Source: Caryophanales bacterium UBA3835 | Lineage (GTDB): Bacteria; Bacillota_I; Bacilli_A; RFN20; CAG-826 | Direction: 5' to 3' | DNA length: 30,723 bases | Assembly (NCBI GenBank): GCA_002392945.1 | Contig: DGHZ01000032.1 | Coordinates: 1 to 30,723, forward strand | Part shown: positions 23,923 to 30,723 of the stretch, one piece after another | Position numbering within the stretch: position 1 is the stretch's first letter | How the letters are laid out: the number at the start of each line of letters is the position of its first letter | Position numbers and translations under genes: made by a program | Notes under the pieces: model-generated | What the model saw: only the letters and a program-made list of their open reading frames with translations | What the model was told of the DNA's origin: nothing | Database searches by the model: none

Positions 23923-23933
23923 GCCCCAAACAC
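23898..23933 (-). ncRNA. Predicted antisense RNA to the mini-ORF 3' end
   Basis: The minus-strand promoter at 23940-23968 should start a transcript near 23933 running into the mini-ORF. It would include the hairpin GGCC-ACCC/GGGT-GGCC (23902-23925), followed by TTTT at 23898-23901, so it could end there as a short RNA of about 36 nt, or read through and cover the Shine-Dalgarno. Entirely predicted. Confidence 0.3.
23902..23925. terminator. GC-rich hairpin overlapping the mini-ORF stop codon
   Basis: GGCC and ACCC pair with GGGT and GGCC around a GTAAA loop, with a small internal bulge. It is the most GC-rich structure in this intergenic region. A short T run follows only on the minus strand; on the plus strand none follows. 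Confidence 0.5.
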
Positions 23934-23939
23934 ATCATT

Positions 23940-23968
23940 AAAGTAAACCATCGCGAGCGAATTGTCAA
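23940..23968 (-). promoter_or_regulatory. Convergent promoter downstream of the mini-ORF
   Basis: On the minus strand a perfect TTGACA (23963-23968), a 17-nt spacer and TACTTT (23940-23945, first, second and last bases matching the consensus). No minus-strand gene lies within reach, so its only obvious product is RNA antisense to the mini-ORF. Confidence 0.55.
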
Positions 23969-24034
23969 TGTTTAGGATACATTCAAACAAAAAAGAGAAT
24001 AACTATATAAATATTATTTATTAAGGAGTCAATC

Positions 24035-24043
24035 TGGTATAAA
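24035..24043 (+). promoter_or_regulatory. Extended -10 promoter of the 24114 operon
   Basis: TGG followed by TATAAA (24038-24043) makes an extended -10; the -35 (TTATTT) is weak. Transcription would start near 24050, giving a leader of about 64 nt. Confidence 0.5.
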
Positions 24044-24050
24044 ATTAAAA

Positions 24051-24093
24051 CATCGAAACGTTTGTTTGTTTGTAAAGTCGATGGTTACATCGA
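24051..24093 (+). promoter_or_regulatory. Leader with two mutually exclusive hairpins
   Basis: CATCGA (24051-24056), TCGATG (24078-24083) and CATCGA (24088-24093): the middle element can pair with either copy. The second pairing has a 4-nt loop and is followed by TTTT, like a weak terminator or attenuator. The first has a loop with TTTG repeats. The Shine-Dalgarno of the next gene (GGAGG, 24103-24107) lies just downstream. Confidence 0.4.
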
Positions 24094-24113
24094 TTTTGTA
24101 ATGGAGGTATTTT

Positions 24114-24371
24114 ATGAGAAACACAAATGAATTTAGAACACTTGCAAAAGACGAAATCGCAAAATTAGAGAAAGACGTCTATGGTCGTGATGTTACTCAC
24201 GAAGAGATTGAAATCGTTTTCATGTCTTATGTCATGGGATATATCAAAGGATTATTCGTCGTTGCCAGAAATACCGAAGGTAGAATTTACGAGGTTTCCT
24301 CTAATCCAAGTAATGGAAAACTATATATTGATGTCTATAAAAAAGAAGGCAACAAAGTCGTTAGCCTTTAA
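24114..24371 (+). CDS. Hypothetical protein, 85 residues, cotranscribed with the EF-G-like gene
   Basis: I do not recognise this protein. It has a strong GGAGG before the ATG, no signal peptide and no membrane segment. The first half is helical and charged (LAKDEIAKLEKDVYG, THEEIEIVFMSYVMGYIKG); the second half looks like beta strands (RIYEVSSN, GKLYIDVYKKEG). It stands 20 nt before the EF-G-like GTPase gene and likely shares its transcript, so a link to the ribosome or the GTPase is possible but unsupported by motifs. Coding is supported by the Shine-Dalgarno, the codon use and the position. Confidence 0.75.
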   Translation: MRNTNEFRTLAKDEIAKLEKDVYGRDVTHEEIEIVFMSYVMGYIKGLFVVARNTEGRIYEVSSNPSNGKLYIDVYKKEGNKVVSL

Positions 24372-24391
24372 TTAATAGGAGATATCAATTT

Positions 24392-26440
24392 ATGAAAACT
24401 GAAAATATCCGTAACGTTGTTATTCTTGGTCACCAAGGAAGCGGTAAAACTTCATTAGTTGAATCTTTAGCCTATGTTGCTAAACTCATTCCTGCTAAAG
24501 GTGAAGTTGAAAAGAAAAATACATTGTCTGATTACACCCCTGATGAACAAAAAAGAGGCGGATCAATTCAAACCGCTGTTATTCCTTTGGAATATGGTGG
24601 TTATAAAATCAATTTAATTGATATTCCAGGTAACGATGATTTCATTTCTGAAACTATCGGAGTCACTGGTGTGGTTAAAGGGGCAGTCTTAGTGGTTGAT
24701 GCCTCAGTAGGTGTACAAGTTGGCACTATTAAACACTTCAATCAATTAAAGAAAAAAGGTGTTCCAACATTTATCTATGTAAACAAAATGGACAAAGAAG
24801 ATGTCGAATTCGAATTAGTATTAGAAGAAATTAGAGAAAAATTAGGTAAAGAAGTCATCTCCTTCTGTTACCCACTTGGTCACGATAAAGCTTTTGATGG
24901 CTTTGCTAATGCAGTTGACCTTAAAGCTCATATTTATAATGGAAAAGAATGCGTTGATGCGGAAATTTATCCAGATAAGAGAGCGAAAATCTTAGAACTC
25001 CATAACACAATTGTGGAAGAAGTTGCCAAAACAAACGATGAATTATTAGAAAAATTCTTTAATGGAGAAGAATTCTCCATGGAAGAAATTAGAGAAGCTT
25101 TAAGAATTGGTGTTCTTAAAGGTGAACTCACTCCTCTTATTGTTGGTAGCGCCACTAAAAATATTGGTGTACAAACATTATTGAAAATGTTTATTAACTA
25201 CTTACCAAATCCTAACGACCTTAAACCTCTTGAGGCTCATGACGAAGCTGGTAATGACAAAGTTGTTCCAACAGATGTTAATCAACCATTCTCAGCTTAT
25301 GTCTTTAAAACAGTAGTTGATCCATACGCTGGAACTATTAATTTATTGAAAGTCTGTTCTGGTGTACTTAAAGTGGGAGATGAAGTCTACGTTAATGGCT
25401 CTACTCAAAGAGTGAGTATGCTATATCAAATGACTGGCAAAAAACTCGATTCTGTTAATGAGATTATCGCCGGTGATATCGGTGCTGTAACTAGATTAGA
25501 AAAAGTGGCTTCTGGAGATACTTTATCTTCTCCAAAATCAATTACTATCTATAAACCAGTTAAATATCCAACCGCCGTTATTTTTAAGGCTATTGTTTTA
25601 GCTAATAAAAACGATGAATCTAAATTAGGACCAGCCCTTGCTAAGATGCAACTAGAAGATCCAGCTTTAGAAGTTAAACGTAATAATGAAACCAAACAAT
25701 TATTATTAGGTGGCTTAAGTGATTCTCATATCGCTTACGCTTTAGAAAAATTAAAGAGTGTCTATAAGATTGATCTCACCACCGAAAAGATGAAGATCAT
25801 TTATAGAGAATCTATAAAAGGTACTGCTGAAGGTGATGGACGTTACGTCAAACAATCTGGTGGTAGCGGATTCTATGGTGTGGTTAAAATGAGATTTGAA
25901 CCAGCCGAAGAAAATGTCTTTGCCGAAGAGATTTTTGGCGGATCGGTTCCAAAGAACTACTTCCCTGCTGTTGAAAAAGGATTCTTTGAAGCTTTACAAA
26001 GTGGCTTACTCGCTGGATTCCCTGTAATTGGTGTTAAAGGCGTATTAGTAGATGGTAAATATCACCCAGTTGATTCTAACGAACAAGCCTTTAAAATGGC
26101 TGGTATCTTAGCCTTTAAAGACGCTTACATGAAATGTAAACCAATTATTTTAGAACCAATTATTAGAATTAAAGTCAATGTAGAATCTAAATATACTGGT
26201 AACATTCTTTCTGATTTAAATACCAGAAGAGCAAGAATTCAAAATATTGAAGAAAAAGAACACGGCTATCAAGAGATTGAAGCCCTTGTTCCAGAAGCTG
26301 AGATTATTGACTATGTCACTCAACTTAAATCCTTAACTCAAGCAAGCGGCTTCTTCAATAGAGAATTTGTTGCTTACGAAGAATTACCTGAATACTTAAA
26401 AGACAAAGTAATTCAAGAAAACGCAGTTAAACAACAATAA
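24392..26440 (+). CDS. EF-G-like translational GTPase (EF-G2 type)
   Basis: A 682-residue EF-G paralog with G domain, domain II, the domain IV signature (VKQSGGSGFYGVVKMRFEP) and domain V. G1 is GHQGSGKT (13-20) and G4 is NKMD (131-134). Where classical EF-G has RGITI the sequence is RGGSI (55-59), and where DTPGH carries the catalytic His it has DIPGN (77-81, Asn81). The DYTPDEQKR stretch matches the EF-G2-like group rather than the main fusA product, whose gene should be elsewhere with rpsL/rpsG. Loss of the His suggests slow or unconventional GTP hydrolysis. Preceded by AGGAG and followed by a strong terminator. Confidence 0.9.
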   Translation: MKTENIRNVVILGHQGSGKTSLVESLAYVAKLIPAKGEVEKKNTLSDYTPDEQKRGGSIQTAVIPLEYGGYKINLIDIPGNDDFISETIGVTGVVKGAVLVVDASVGVQVGTIKHFNQLKKKGVPTFIYVNKMDKEDVEFELVLEEIREKLGKEVISFCYPLGHDKAFDGFANAVDLKAHIYNGKECVDAEIYPDKRAKILELHNTIVEEVAKTNDELLEKFFNGEEFSMEEIREALRIGVLKGELTPLIVGSATKNIGVQTLLKMFINYLPNPNDLKPLEAHDEAGNDKVVPTDVNQPFSAYVFKTVVDPYAGTINLLKVCSGVLKVGDEVYVNGSTQRVSMLYQMTGKKLDSVNEIIAGDIGAVTRLEKVASGDTLSSPKSITIYKPVKYPTAVIFKAIVLANKNDESKLGPALAKMQLEDPALEVKRNNETKQLLLGGLSDSHIAYALEKLKSVYKIDLTTEKMKIIYRESIKGTAEGDGRYVKQSGGSGFYGVVKMRFEPAEENVFAEEIFGGSVPKNYFPAVEKGFFEALQSGLLAGFPVIGVKGVLVDGKYHPVDSNEQAFKMAGILAFKDAYMKCKPIILEPIIRIKVNVESKYTGNILSDLNTRRARIQNIEEKEHGYQEIEALVPEAEIIDYVTQLKSLTQASGFFNREFVAYEELPEYLKDKVIQENAVKQQ

Positions 26441-26453
26441 TATCAATCAAATT

Positions 26454-26483
26454 AAATGCCACTCAACTTAGCGAGTGGCATTT
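26454..26483. terminator. Bidirectional terminator between the EF-G-like gene and grpB
   Basis: Perfect 11-bp stem AAATGCCACTC/GAGTGGCATTT with an 8-nt loop; on the plus strand six T bases run through the end of the stem. Convergent genes on both sides can use it. Confidence 0.9.
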
Positions 26484-26489
26484 TTTATT

Positions 26490-26990
26490 CTATTCAAATT
26501 TGAAATGTTCTTCTAGCAATAGATTGATATAATCAATCTTTAATTTGCGATACGTATTATAGTCACTTCTATATTTACGAGTAAGTTCAAATCGATAATC
26601 ATTATATTGTCTAATTAAATGTTCGTGCTCTTTTACTAATGTAATAAAAGCGTTATATTTGTTAAAGGTTTCAGAAGCATATAGCATTACTTTAATAGTA
26701 ACTCCATAACCCAATACTTTTTTAGGACCCACAAGAGTAGATACTTCATGTCCTTCTTCATAATTAATCAATTTATAACCTTTAGATTGTAAACGAACCA
26801 CCACTGCTGATAAATCAGACAAACTTTCAACAGTAACTAATATATCAACATTACGATTACTTCTTCCGTTTTTATAGGCGGTAGCCCCAATATGAGTAAT
26901 CGCAACTTTAAAACTCTTCAAATAATATTGAAGATTATTTTTTTCTTCTTTAAAAGTCTCACTCCATCCAACTGGATCAAATCTTAGCAT
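26490..26990 (-). CDS. GrpB-family protein (UPF0157, nucleotidyltransferase-like)
   Basis: A 166-residue GrpB-like protein; the family has a nucleotidyltransferase-like fold and no firmly established function. Seen here are the opening DPVGWSETFKEEKNNLQ, ITHIGATAYKNGRSNRNVDILV, which matches the family's HIGSTAVPGL-KPIIDILV region, and the C-terminal stretch with ELTRKYRSDYNTYRKLKIDYI. The usual Pro-Gly around STAVPG is altered. Its ATG is 2 nt after the stop of the ATP-grasp gene, whose final codons (GGAG) provide the Shine-Dalgarno, so the pair is cotranscribed. Confidence 0.85.
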   Translation of the reverse strand: MLRFDPVGWSETFKEEKNNLQYYLKSFKVAITHIGATAYKNGRSNRNVDILVTVESLSDLSAVVVRLQSKGYKLINYEEGHEVSTLVGPKKVLGYGVTIKVMLYASETFNKYNAFITLVKEHEHLIRQYNDYRFELTRKYRSDYNTYRKLKIDYINLLLEEHFKFE

Positions 26991-26992
26991 TA

Positions 26993-28276
26993 TTAAGCTC
27001 CATCGATGTGATTATCACAAATATTGCCGTCATCTGCGACTTTATTAAATTTATTGCCACTACTAGAATTAGTAGAAGTATATCCCACTCTACGATTTAC
27101 ATAATCTCTAAATGTTTTAACTTCTTCAACAGTGTTAAATTTTGCCATAAAGAAGCGATCACCCATAACTCCGGATAAGACTTTTGGGTATCGTCCATGG
27201 TTACAAATATTATTTTTAAAAGTTCTTAATACATCTTCATCGCTGTAGAAGTATTCAACATTATCTCTTCTCGCTCCTGTTGGTAAATAATATTTTGGTT
27301 CCATCTTTACTTCAGGATGATAATCCGCCATAACTTGTCCATATAAATCGTAGCAGTCAATCGAATTAGCGAAATTATGCATATCTGGAGAATAACCTCC
27401 AGGAGAACGTACATTGATTTCTAATCCTACAATATCACCAACTTTAAATAAACCTTTTCTTGCTTTAGTGACTCTAAAATATTCAATATGGAAGAATCTC
27501 TTTTTAAGCTTAAATGCTTTAATAGTGGCTTTACCAAGTTCAGCAAACTTTTTATCTAAGAATGGGTTGCAGTAATAGAACATATCTCCACCTTCAATAA
27601 GGATGTCGCTGATTGATGGAGGACACTCTAATGAAGTAAAGTAAACTGCGTTACTATCACTATCTGCTAATCCATCGAAAGTCACAATGTCACCAGTAAC
27701 AAATGTTTCACAAATAAATTGGCAATTTTGGTCTTTTTTCTGGTAAAAAGCCTCTAATTCTTCATTATTTTTGATTTTATAGCTCTCTTCAGCACCCACT
27801 CCAATATCTGGCTTTACAAATAAAGGATAGCCATATTTATCAGCAAATTCTTTTAAAGATTCTAAATCACTAACAAGCATATAAGGAGCAACTTTAACTC
27901 CTGCTTCTTGGAAGTGTTTCTTCATATAAGATTTTCTTTGATAATCATCTAACTCGCTTGAATGAAGACCGGTGTCAATTGAGAATATATCTCTTAAAAT
28001 TGAGTCTTTTCTAAGCCAATATTCATTATTACTTTCTAAATAATCAATGTGACCATATTTTCTTTCAAAATAACCTACTGCTTCTTTTTCTTCATCGAAG
28101 TTATCTAAGTTAGATACTTTATAATACTCAGTTAAAGCCTCTTTTAATGCTGGGTTAAGTTCATCATAAGGTTGATCGCCCACTCCAAGCACTCTAAAGC
28201 CCGCTTTTTTAAGTCCAACGCAGAATCGATAATATGTTTCTGGGAAATTTGGGGAAACAAAGACAAAATTTTTCAT
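26993..28276 (-). CDS. ATP-grasp enzyme, carbamoyl-phosphate-synthase-like
   Basis: A 427-residue cytosolic protein with an N-terminal preATP-grasp domain (FVFVSPNFPETYYRFCVGLK, 4-23) and an ATP-grasp domain near 115-310: YPLFVKPDIGVGAEESYKI with the Gly-rich loop, FICETFVTGDIVTFDG, and LEINVRSPGGYSPDM, in which Glu and Asn are the expected metal ligands. The substrate is unknown; the family includes peptide and amino-acid ligases. No nearby pathway gene identifies it. The last 40 residues (from GYTSTNSSSGNKF) are Asn/Asp-rich and look disordered. Its -10 box is 6 nt from the ATG, suggesting a leaderless mRNA. Confidence 0.8.
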   Translation of the reverse strand: MKNFVFVSPNFPETYYRFCVGLKKAGFRVLGVGDQPYDELNPALKEALTEYYKVSNLDNFDEEKEAVGYFERKYGHIDYLESNNEYWLRKDSILRDIFSIDTGLHSSELDDYQRKSYMKKHFQEAGVKVAPYMLVSDLESLKEFADKYGYPLFVKPDIGVGAEESYKIKNNEELEAFYQKKDQNCQFICETFVTGDIVTFDGLADSDSNAVYFTSLECPPSISDILIEGGDMFYYCNPFLDKKFAELGKATIKAFKLKKRFFHIEYFRVTKARKGLFKVGDIVGLEINVRSPGGYSPDMHNFANSIDCYDLYGQVMADYHPEVKMEPKYYLPTGARRDNVEYFYSDEDVLRTFKNNICNHGRYPKVLSGVMGDRFFMAKFNTVEEVKTFRDYVNRRVGYTSTNSSSGNKFNKVADDGNICDNHIDGA

Positions 28277-28282
28277 GTGTTT

Positions 28283-28311
28283 ATTATAATCCTCTACTCT
28301 CTATTTGTTTA
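28283..28311 (-). promoter_or_regulatory. Candidate promoter giving a leaderless mRNA for the ATP-grasp gene
   Basis: TAAACA (28306-28311), a 17-nt spacer and TATAAT (28283-28288) on the minus strand, with 6 nt (AAACAC) to the ATG at 28276. Transcription should start at or next to the A of the ATG. Confidence 0.5.
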
Positions 28312-28345
28312 GTTTTAATCATTAATTAATAATTAAAAGATTTTG

Positions 28346-28373
28346 TTGCTTTAATTTTTATAAGTAATATAAT
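28346..28373 (+). promoter_or_regulatory. Candidate tetR-ABC exporter promoter
   Basis: TTGCTT (28346-28351), a 16-nt spacer and TATAAT (28368-28373). It lies back to back with the promoter of the ATP-grasp gene. Confidence 0.55.
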
Positions 28374-28381
28374 ACTTTCGC

Positions 28382-28395
28382 TGACAAATGTGTCA
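28382..28395. promoter_or_regulatory. Operator-like inverted repeat at the tetR transcription start
   Basis: TGACA-AATG-TGTCA, perfect 5-bp arms, 8 nt after the -10. The position covers the start site, where a TetR-type repressor would block transcription. It is likely a binding site for the adjacent TetR regulator. Confidence 0.45.
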
Positions 28396-28407
28396 ATCAA
28401 AAATATT

Positions 28408-29016
28408 ATGCCAAGAACATTAGAACAAAACGAACAAATTAGATTAGAAAGAATAAATATTATCATGACCAGCGCAATGTATTTATTCGCTACTAAAGGA
28501 TATGATTCCACTACTTTAGATGAAATAGCTAAAGACTCTGGTTGCTCCCATGGTTTACTATATCATTACTTTAAAAATAAGAACGGAATTTATGATTATT
28601 TAATAGATAATGTGGTTTTCCCAATGATGCATAATTTAGTGAACTCAATTAATTTTAAGCAAAAAGCAAAATTTGTTTTATATGATTTACTAAATGTCAT
28701 TACAAAAGCTTTAAAATCAGAAGATGATCAATATGCTTGGGCTATTAATTTATTAATTAGTTTAGATTTAAGTATTGTTGAAGGCACTAAATCAACATCT
28801 ATTTCAAAATCGAAAAATAAAAAAGTGTTCGCCTGGATTAGTTCTACAATAGAAAGAGGACAAACTGAGGGTGATTTCAACAAAGAAAAGAACATTAGAG
28901 AAGTAACTGCTTCTTTATTATGTTATATAAAAGGGTTAGCGTATTCTCGTACAAGATTAGGAAATAAAAAATTCATTTGTCCTAATATCCAAATACCGAT
29001 AAGTATGGTCTACTAA
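28408..29016 (+). CDS. TetR/AcrR-family transcriptional regulator
   Basis: The N-terminal 60 residues form a TetR helix-turn-helix: INIIMTSAMYLFATKGYDST, then TLDEIAKDSGCSHGLLYHYFKNKNGIYDYL. The C-terminal ligand domain is divergent, as is usual. The frame can open at GTG at 28390, but that codon lies in the inverted repeat 28382-28395, so ATG at 28408 (202 residues) is chosen; no clear Shine-Dalgarno is visible for either. The next gene, an ABC exporter half, starts one base after its stop, so the regulator probably controls drug or lipid export together with its own transcription. Confidence 0.87.
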   Translation: MPRTLEQNEQIRLERINIIMTSAMYLFATKGYDSTTLDEIAKDSGCSHGLLYHYFKNKNGIYDYLIDNVVFPMMHNLVNSINFKQKAKFVLYDLLNVITKALKSEDDQYAWAINLLISLDLSIVEGTKSTSISKSKNKKVFAWISSTIERGQTEGDFNKEKNIREVTASLLCYIKGLAYSRTRLGNKKFICPNIQIPISMVY

Positions 29017-29017
29017 T

Positions 29018-30723
29018 ATGTTTAAGAAGTTTTTCAAGATCCTAAAAAGCGTTAGAGAATATAAAAAATACGCGATTATCACGCCTATTTTTATGATTGG
29101 AGAAGCAGCCTTAGAATGTGCTATGCCATTTATTATGGGTATTTTTGTTGATGAACTTAAGGCTATGACTGGTCCAGATAGCTTCTTCCATTCTTCAACA
29201 AGTATTGGAATTCCAGTCTTTTATATTGCTTTAATGCTCCTTATTATGGCTATTCTTTCGCTTTTATGTGGATGGTTTGGTGGTAAAACCGCTTCTATTG
29301 CCTCTGTTGGATTAGCCTGTAACTTACGTGAAGACTTATATAAAAAATTAAATGATTTCTCATTCGAGAACATTGATAAATTTTCTACTTCAAGTTTGGT
29401 CACTAGAATGACCACGGATATTAATAATGTCCAAATGGCTTTCCAAATGATGATTAGAATTGTCGTTAGAGCCCCATTAATGCTTATTTTCTCTGCAGTT
29501 ATGACATTTGTTGGCGGAGGATTAATGGGTTTTATCTTTGTTGGCTTAGTTCCAATCGTCGGTTTTGGTTTATTCTTAATTATTAAAAACGCGATGCGTA
29601 TATTTATGTCTGTCTTTAAAAGATATGACAATCTCAATCAATCTGTCCAAGAAAATGTTTCTGGTATTAGAGTGGTTAAATCTTATGTTAGAGAAGACTA
29701 CGAAAAACAAAAATTCACTAAGGCAAGTGATGCGATCACCACTGACTTTGTCAAAGCGGAAAAGATTGTTGCTCTAAATAACCCATTAATGAATACATCA
29801 ATTCATTTAAGCAATATCTTAATTCTTGGTTTAGGATCTTATTTAATCTATAGAACTTCAAAAGGATTTAATGGAGTAGACTTCTATGGTGGAGTTCTCA
29901 CTCTAGGTGATTTAAGCGCGTTAATTACTTACGGCATTCAAATCTTAATGTCCTTAATGATGATTTCAATGATCATGGTCATGCTTGCTATGTCAATTGA
30001 ATCTATCAAACGTATTTCTGAAGTGCTAGACGAAGAACCTACTATTGAAAATGGTGCTTCTCCTATAATGAAAGTAGATAACGGAGAAGTTATCTTTGAT
30101 AAAGTTAATTTTAAATATCGTAAAAATAGTGATAGACAAGCATTAACCGATATTAACTTAAATATTAAATCTGGCCAATTTATTGGTATTTTAGGCTCTA
30201 CTGGTAGCGGTAAAACTTCTGTAGTTAATTTAATTTCTAGATTATATGACGTTAGTGATGGCTCAGTTAAAGTTGCTGGTCATGACGTAAAAGAATATGA
30301 CTTAGAAACTTTAAGAAATAATGTCGCAGTTGTTTTACAAAAGAATGTTCTATTTAGCGGCACAATTGAAAGTAACCTCAAATGGGGTAATTTAAACGCC
30401 ACAGAAGAAGAAATGCTTAACGCTTGTAAAATTGCTCAAGCTTTAGAAATTGTTAACGCTAAACCAGAAGGATTAAAGTCTCGCGTTGAACAAGGCGGAG
30501 CTAACTTCTCAGGCGGACAAAAACAAAGACTCTGTATTGCTAGAGCAATCTTAAAAAAACCAAAAATTATGATTTTAGATGACTCAACTTCAGCGGTTGA
30601 CACTAAAACCGATAGATTAATTAGAAAAGGATTAAAAGAAGATCTCCCAGAGATGACTAAAATCGTCATTGCTCAAAGAATATCTTCTATTGAAGATGCT
30701 GATCAAATTATCATCATGGATAA
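29018..30723 (+). CDS. Heterodimer-type ABC exporter half, partial (runs off the right edge)
   Basis: At least 568 residues are readable with no stop before the window ends. An N-terminal membrane domain with several helices (from IITPIFMIGEAALECAMPFI) is followed by the ATPase domain: Walker A GSTGSGKT (393-400), Q-loop with VVLQKNVLFSGTI, signature FSGGQ (497-501) and Walker B ILDDS (519-523). The residue after the Walker B Asp is Asp522, not the catalytic Glu, which marks the degenerate-site subunit of heterodimeric exporters of the BmrC/TM287 type. A partner with a complete Glu should follow. It has no Shine-Dalgarno of its own and is probably coupled to the tetR gene (TAA-T-ATG). Confidence 0.9.
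   Translation, partial: MFKKFFKILKSVREYKKYAIITPIFMIGEAALECAMPFIMGIFVDELKAMTGPDSFFHSSTSIGIPVFYIALMLLIMAILSLLCGWFGGKTASIASVGLACNLREDLYKKLNDFSFENIDKFSTSSLVTRMTTDINNVQMAFQMMIRIVVRAPLMLIFSAVMTFVGGGLMGFIFVGLVPIVGFGLFLIIKNAMRIFMSVFKRYDNLNQSVQENVSGIRVVKSYVREDYEKQKFTKASDAITTDFVKAEKIVALNNPLMNTSIHLSNILILGLGSYLIYRTSKGFNGVDFYGGVLTLGDLSALITYGIQILMSLMMISMIMVMLAMSIESIKRISEVLDEEPTIENGASPIMKVDNGEVIFDKVNFKYRKNSDRQALTDINLNIKSGQFIGILGSTGSGKTSVVNLISRLYDVSDGSVKVAGHDVKEYDLETLRNNVAVVLQKNVLFSGTIESNLKWGNLNATEEEMLNACKIAQALEIVNAKPEGLKSRVEQGGANFSGGQKQRLCIARAILKKPKIMILDDSTSAVDTKTDRLIRKGLKEDLPEMTKIVIAQRISSIEDADQIIIMD

Noticed and set aside
29221..29637. 138-residue open frame opposite the ABC exporter gene
   Set aside because: It lies entirely within the membrane-domain coding region on the other strand, with no ribosome-binding site; the plus frame has all ABC motifs.
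1..30723. CRISPR array, insertion sequence, tRNA or rRNA
   Set aside because: No regular direct repeats with spacers, no transposase frame, no terminal inverted repeats and no structural RNA signature were seen.

Overview
The window is chromosomal DNA from a low-GC Gram-positive-type bacterium, most likely class Bacilli and close to the gut RF39/Erysipelotrichia/Acholeplasma-like lineages. The placement rests on the AT-rich codon use, the dnaX-ybaB-recR-tmk-holB-ricT-rsmI gene order, and several secreted proteins with lipobox and Ig-like domains. Tryptophan is TGG throughout and TGA acts as a stop (it ends prfA), so the standard bacterial code applies. No tRNA, rRNA, CRISPR array or transposase gene was seen. 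The species placement is inference.

Layout. Positions 1-1000 (minus strand) hold a small decayed-looking patch: two paralogous small proteins flanking a ComFA-like helicase fragment that stops at its Walker A motif. Positions 1087-4058 (minus) are a translation operon prfA-prmC-tsaC-rpiB. Divergent from it, 4181-10092 (plus) is a compact replication/repair/RNA-modification operon: dnaX, ybaB, recR, tmk, holB, ricT, rsmI. A hairpin overlapping a promoter separates it from typA/bipA. Positions 12049-19807 (minus) are a secreted-protein island: a Lys-rich DUF2188 protein, an exported EndA-type nuclease with Ig-like domains and a membrane tail, a 1054-residue putative lipoprotein, and two more exported Ig-like proteins. 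Positions 19969-23574 (minus) hold a hemolysin III/PAQR protein, a membrane protein with two RCK_C domains, an RluA-family pseudouridine synthase and a RimK-like ATP-grasp ligase.

The gene-poor stretch 23575-24113 is the most unusual part. It holds a 17-bp palindrome, a structured leader, a 24-codon hydrophobic mini-ORF with a strong Shine-Dalgarno, a GC-rich hairpin over its stop codon, and a TTGACA promoter pointing back at it from downstream. This looks like a type I toxin-antitoxin locus, or alternatively a leader-peptide regulator of the operon that follows. That operon (24114-26440) encodes an unrecognised 85-residue protein and an EF-G2-like GTPase with altered switch residues; its own leader has two mutually exclusive hairpins.

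The right end carries a GrpB-family protein and a carbamoyl-phosphate-synthase-like ATP-grasp enzyme (minus), then a TetR-family regulator with an operator-like repeat at its transcription start, coupled to an ABC exporter half that runs off the window. Three minus-strand genes have promoters whose -10 box lies only 6-9 nt from the start codon, suggesting leaderless mRNAs.
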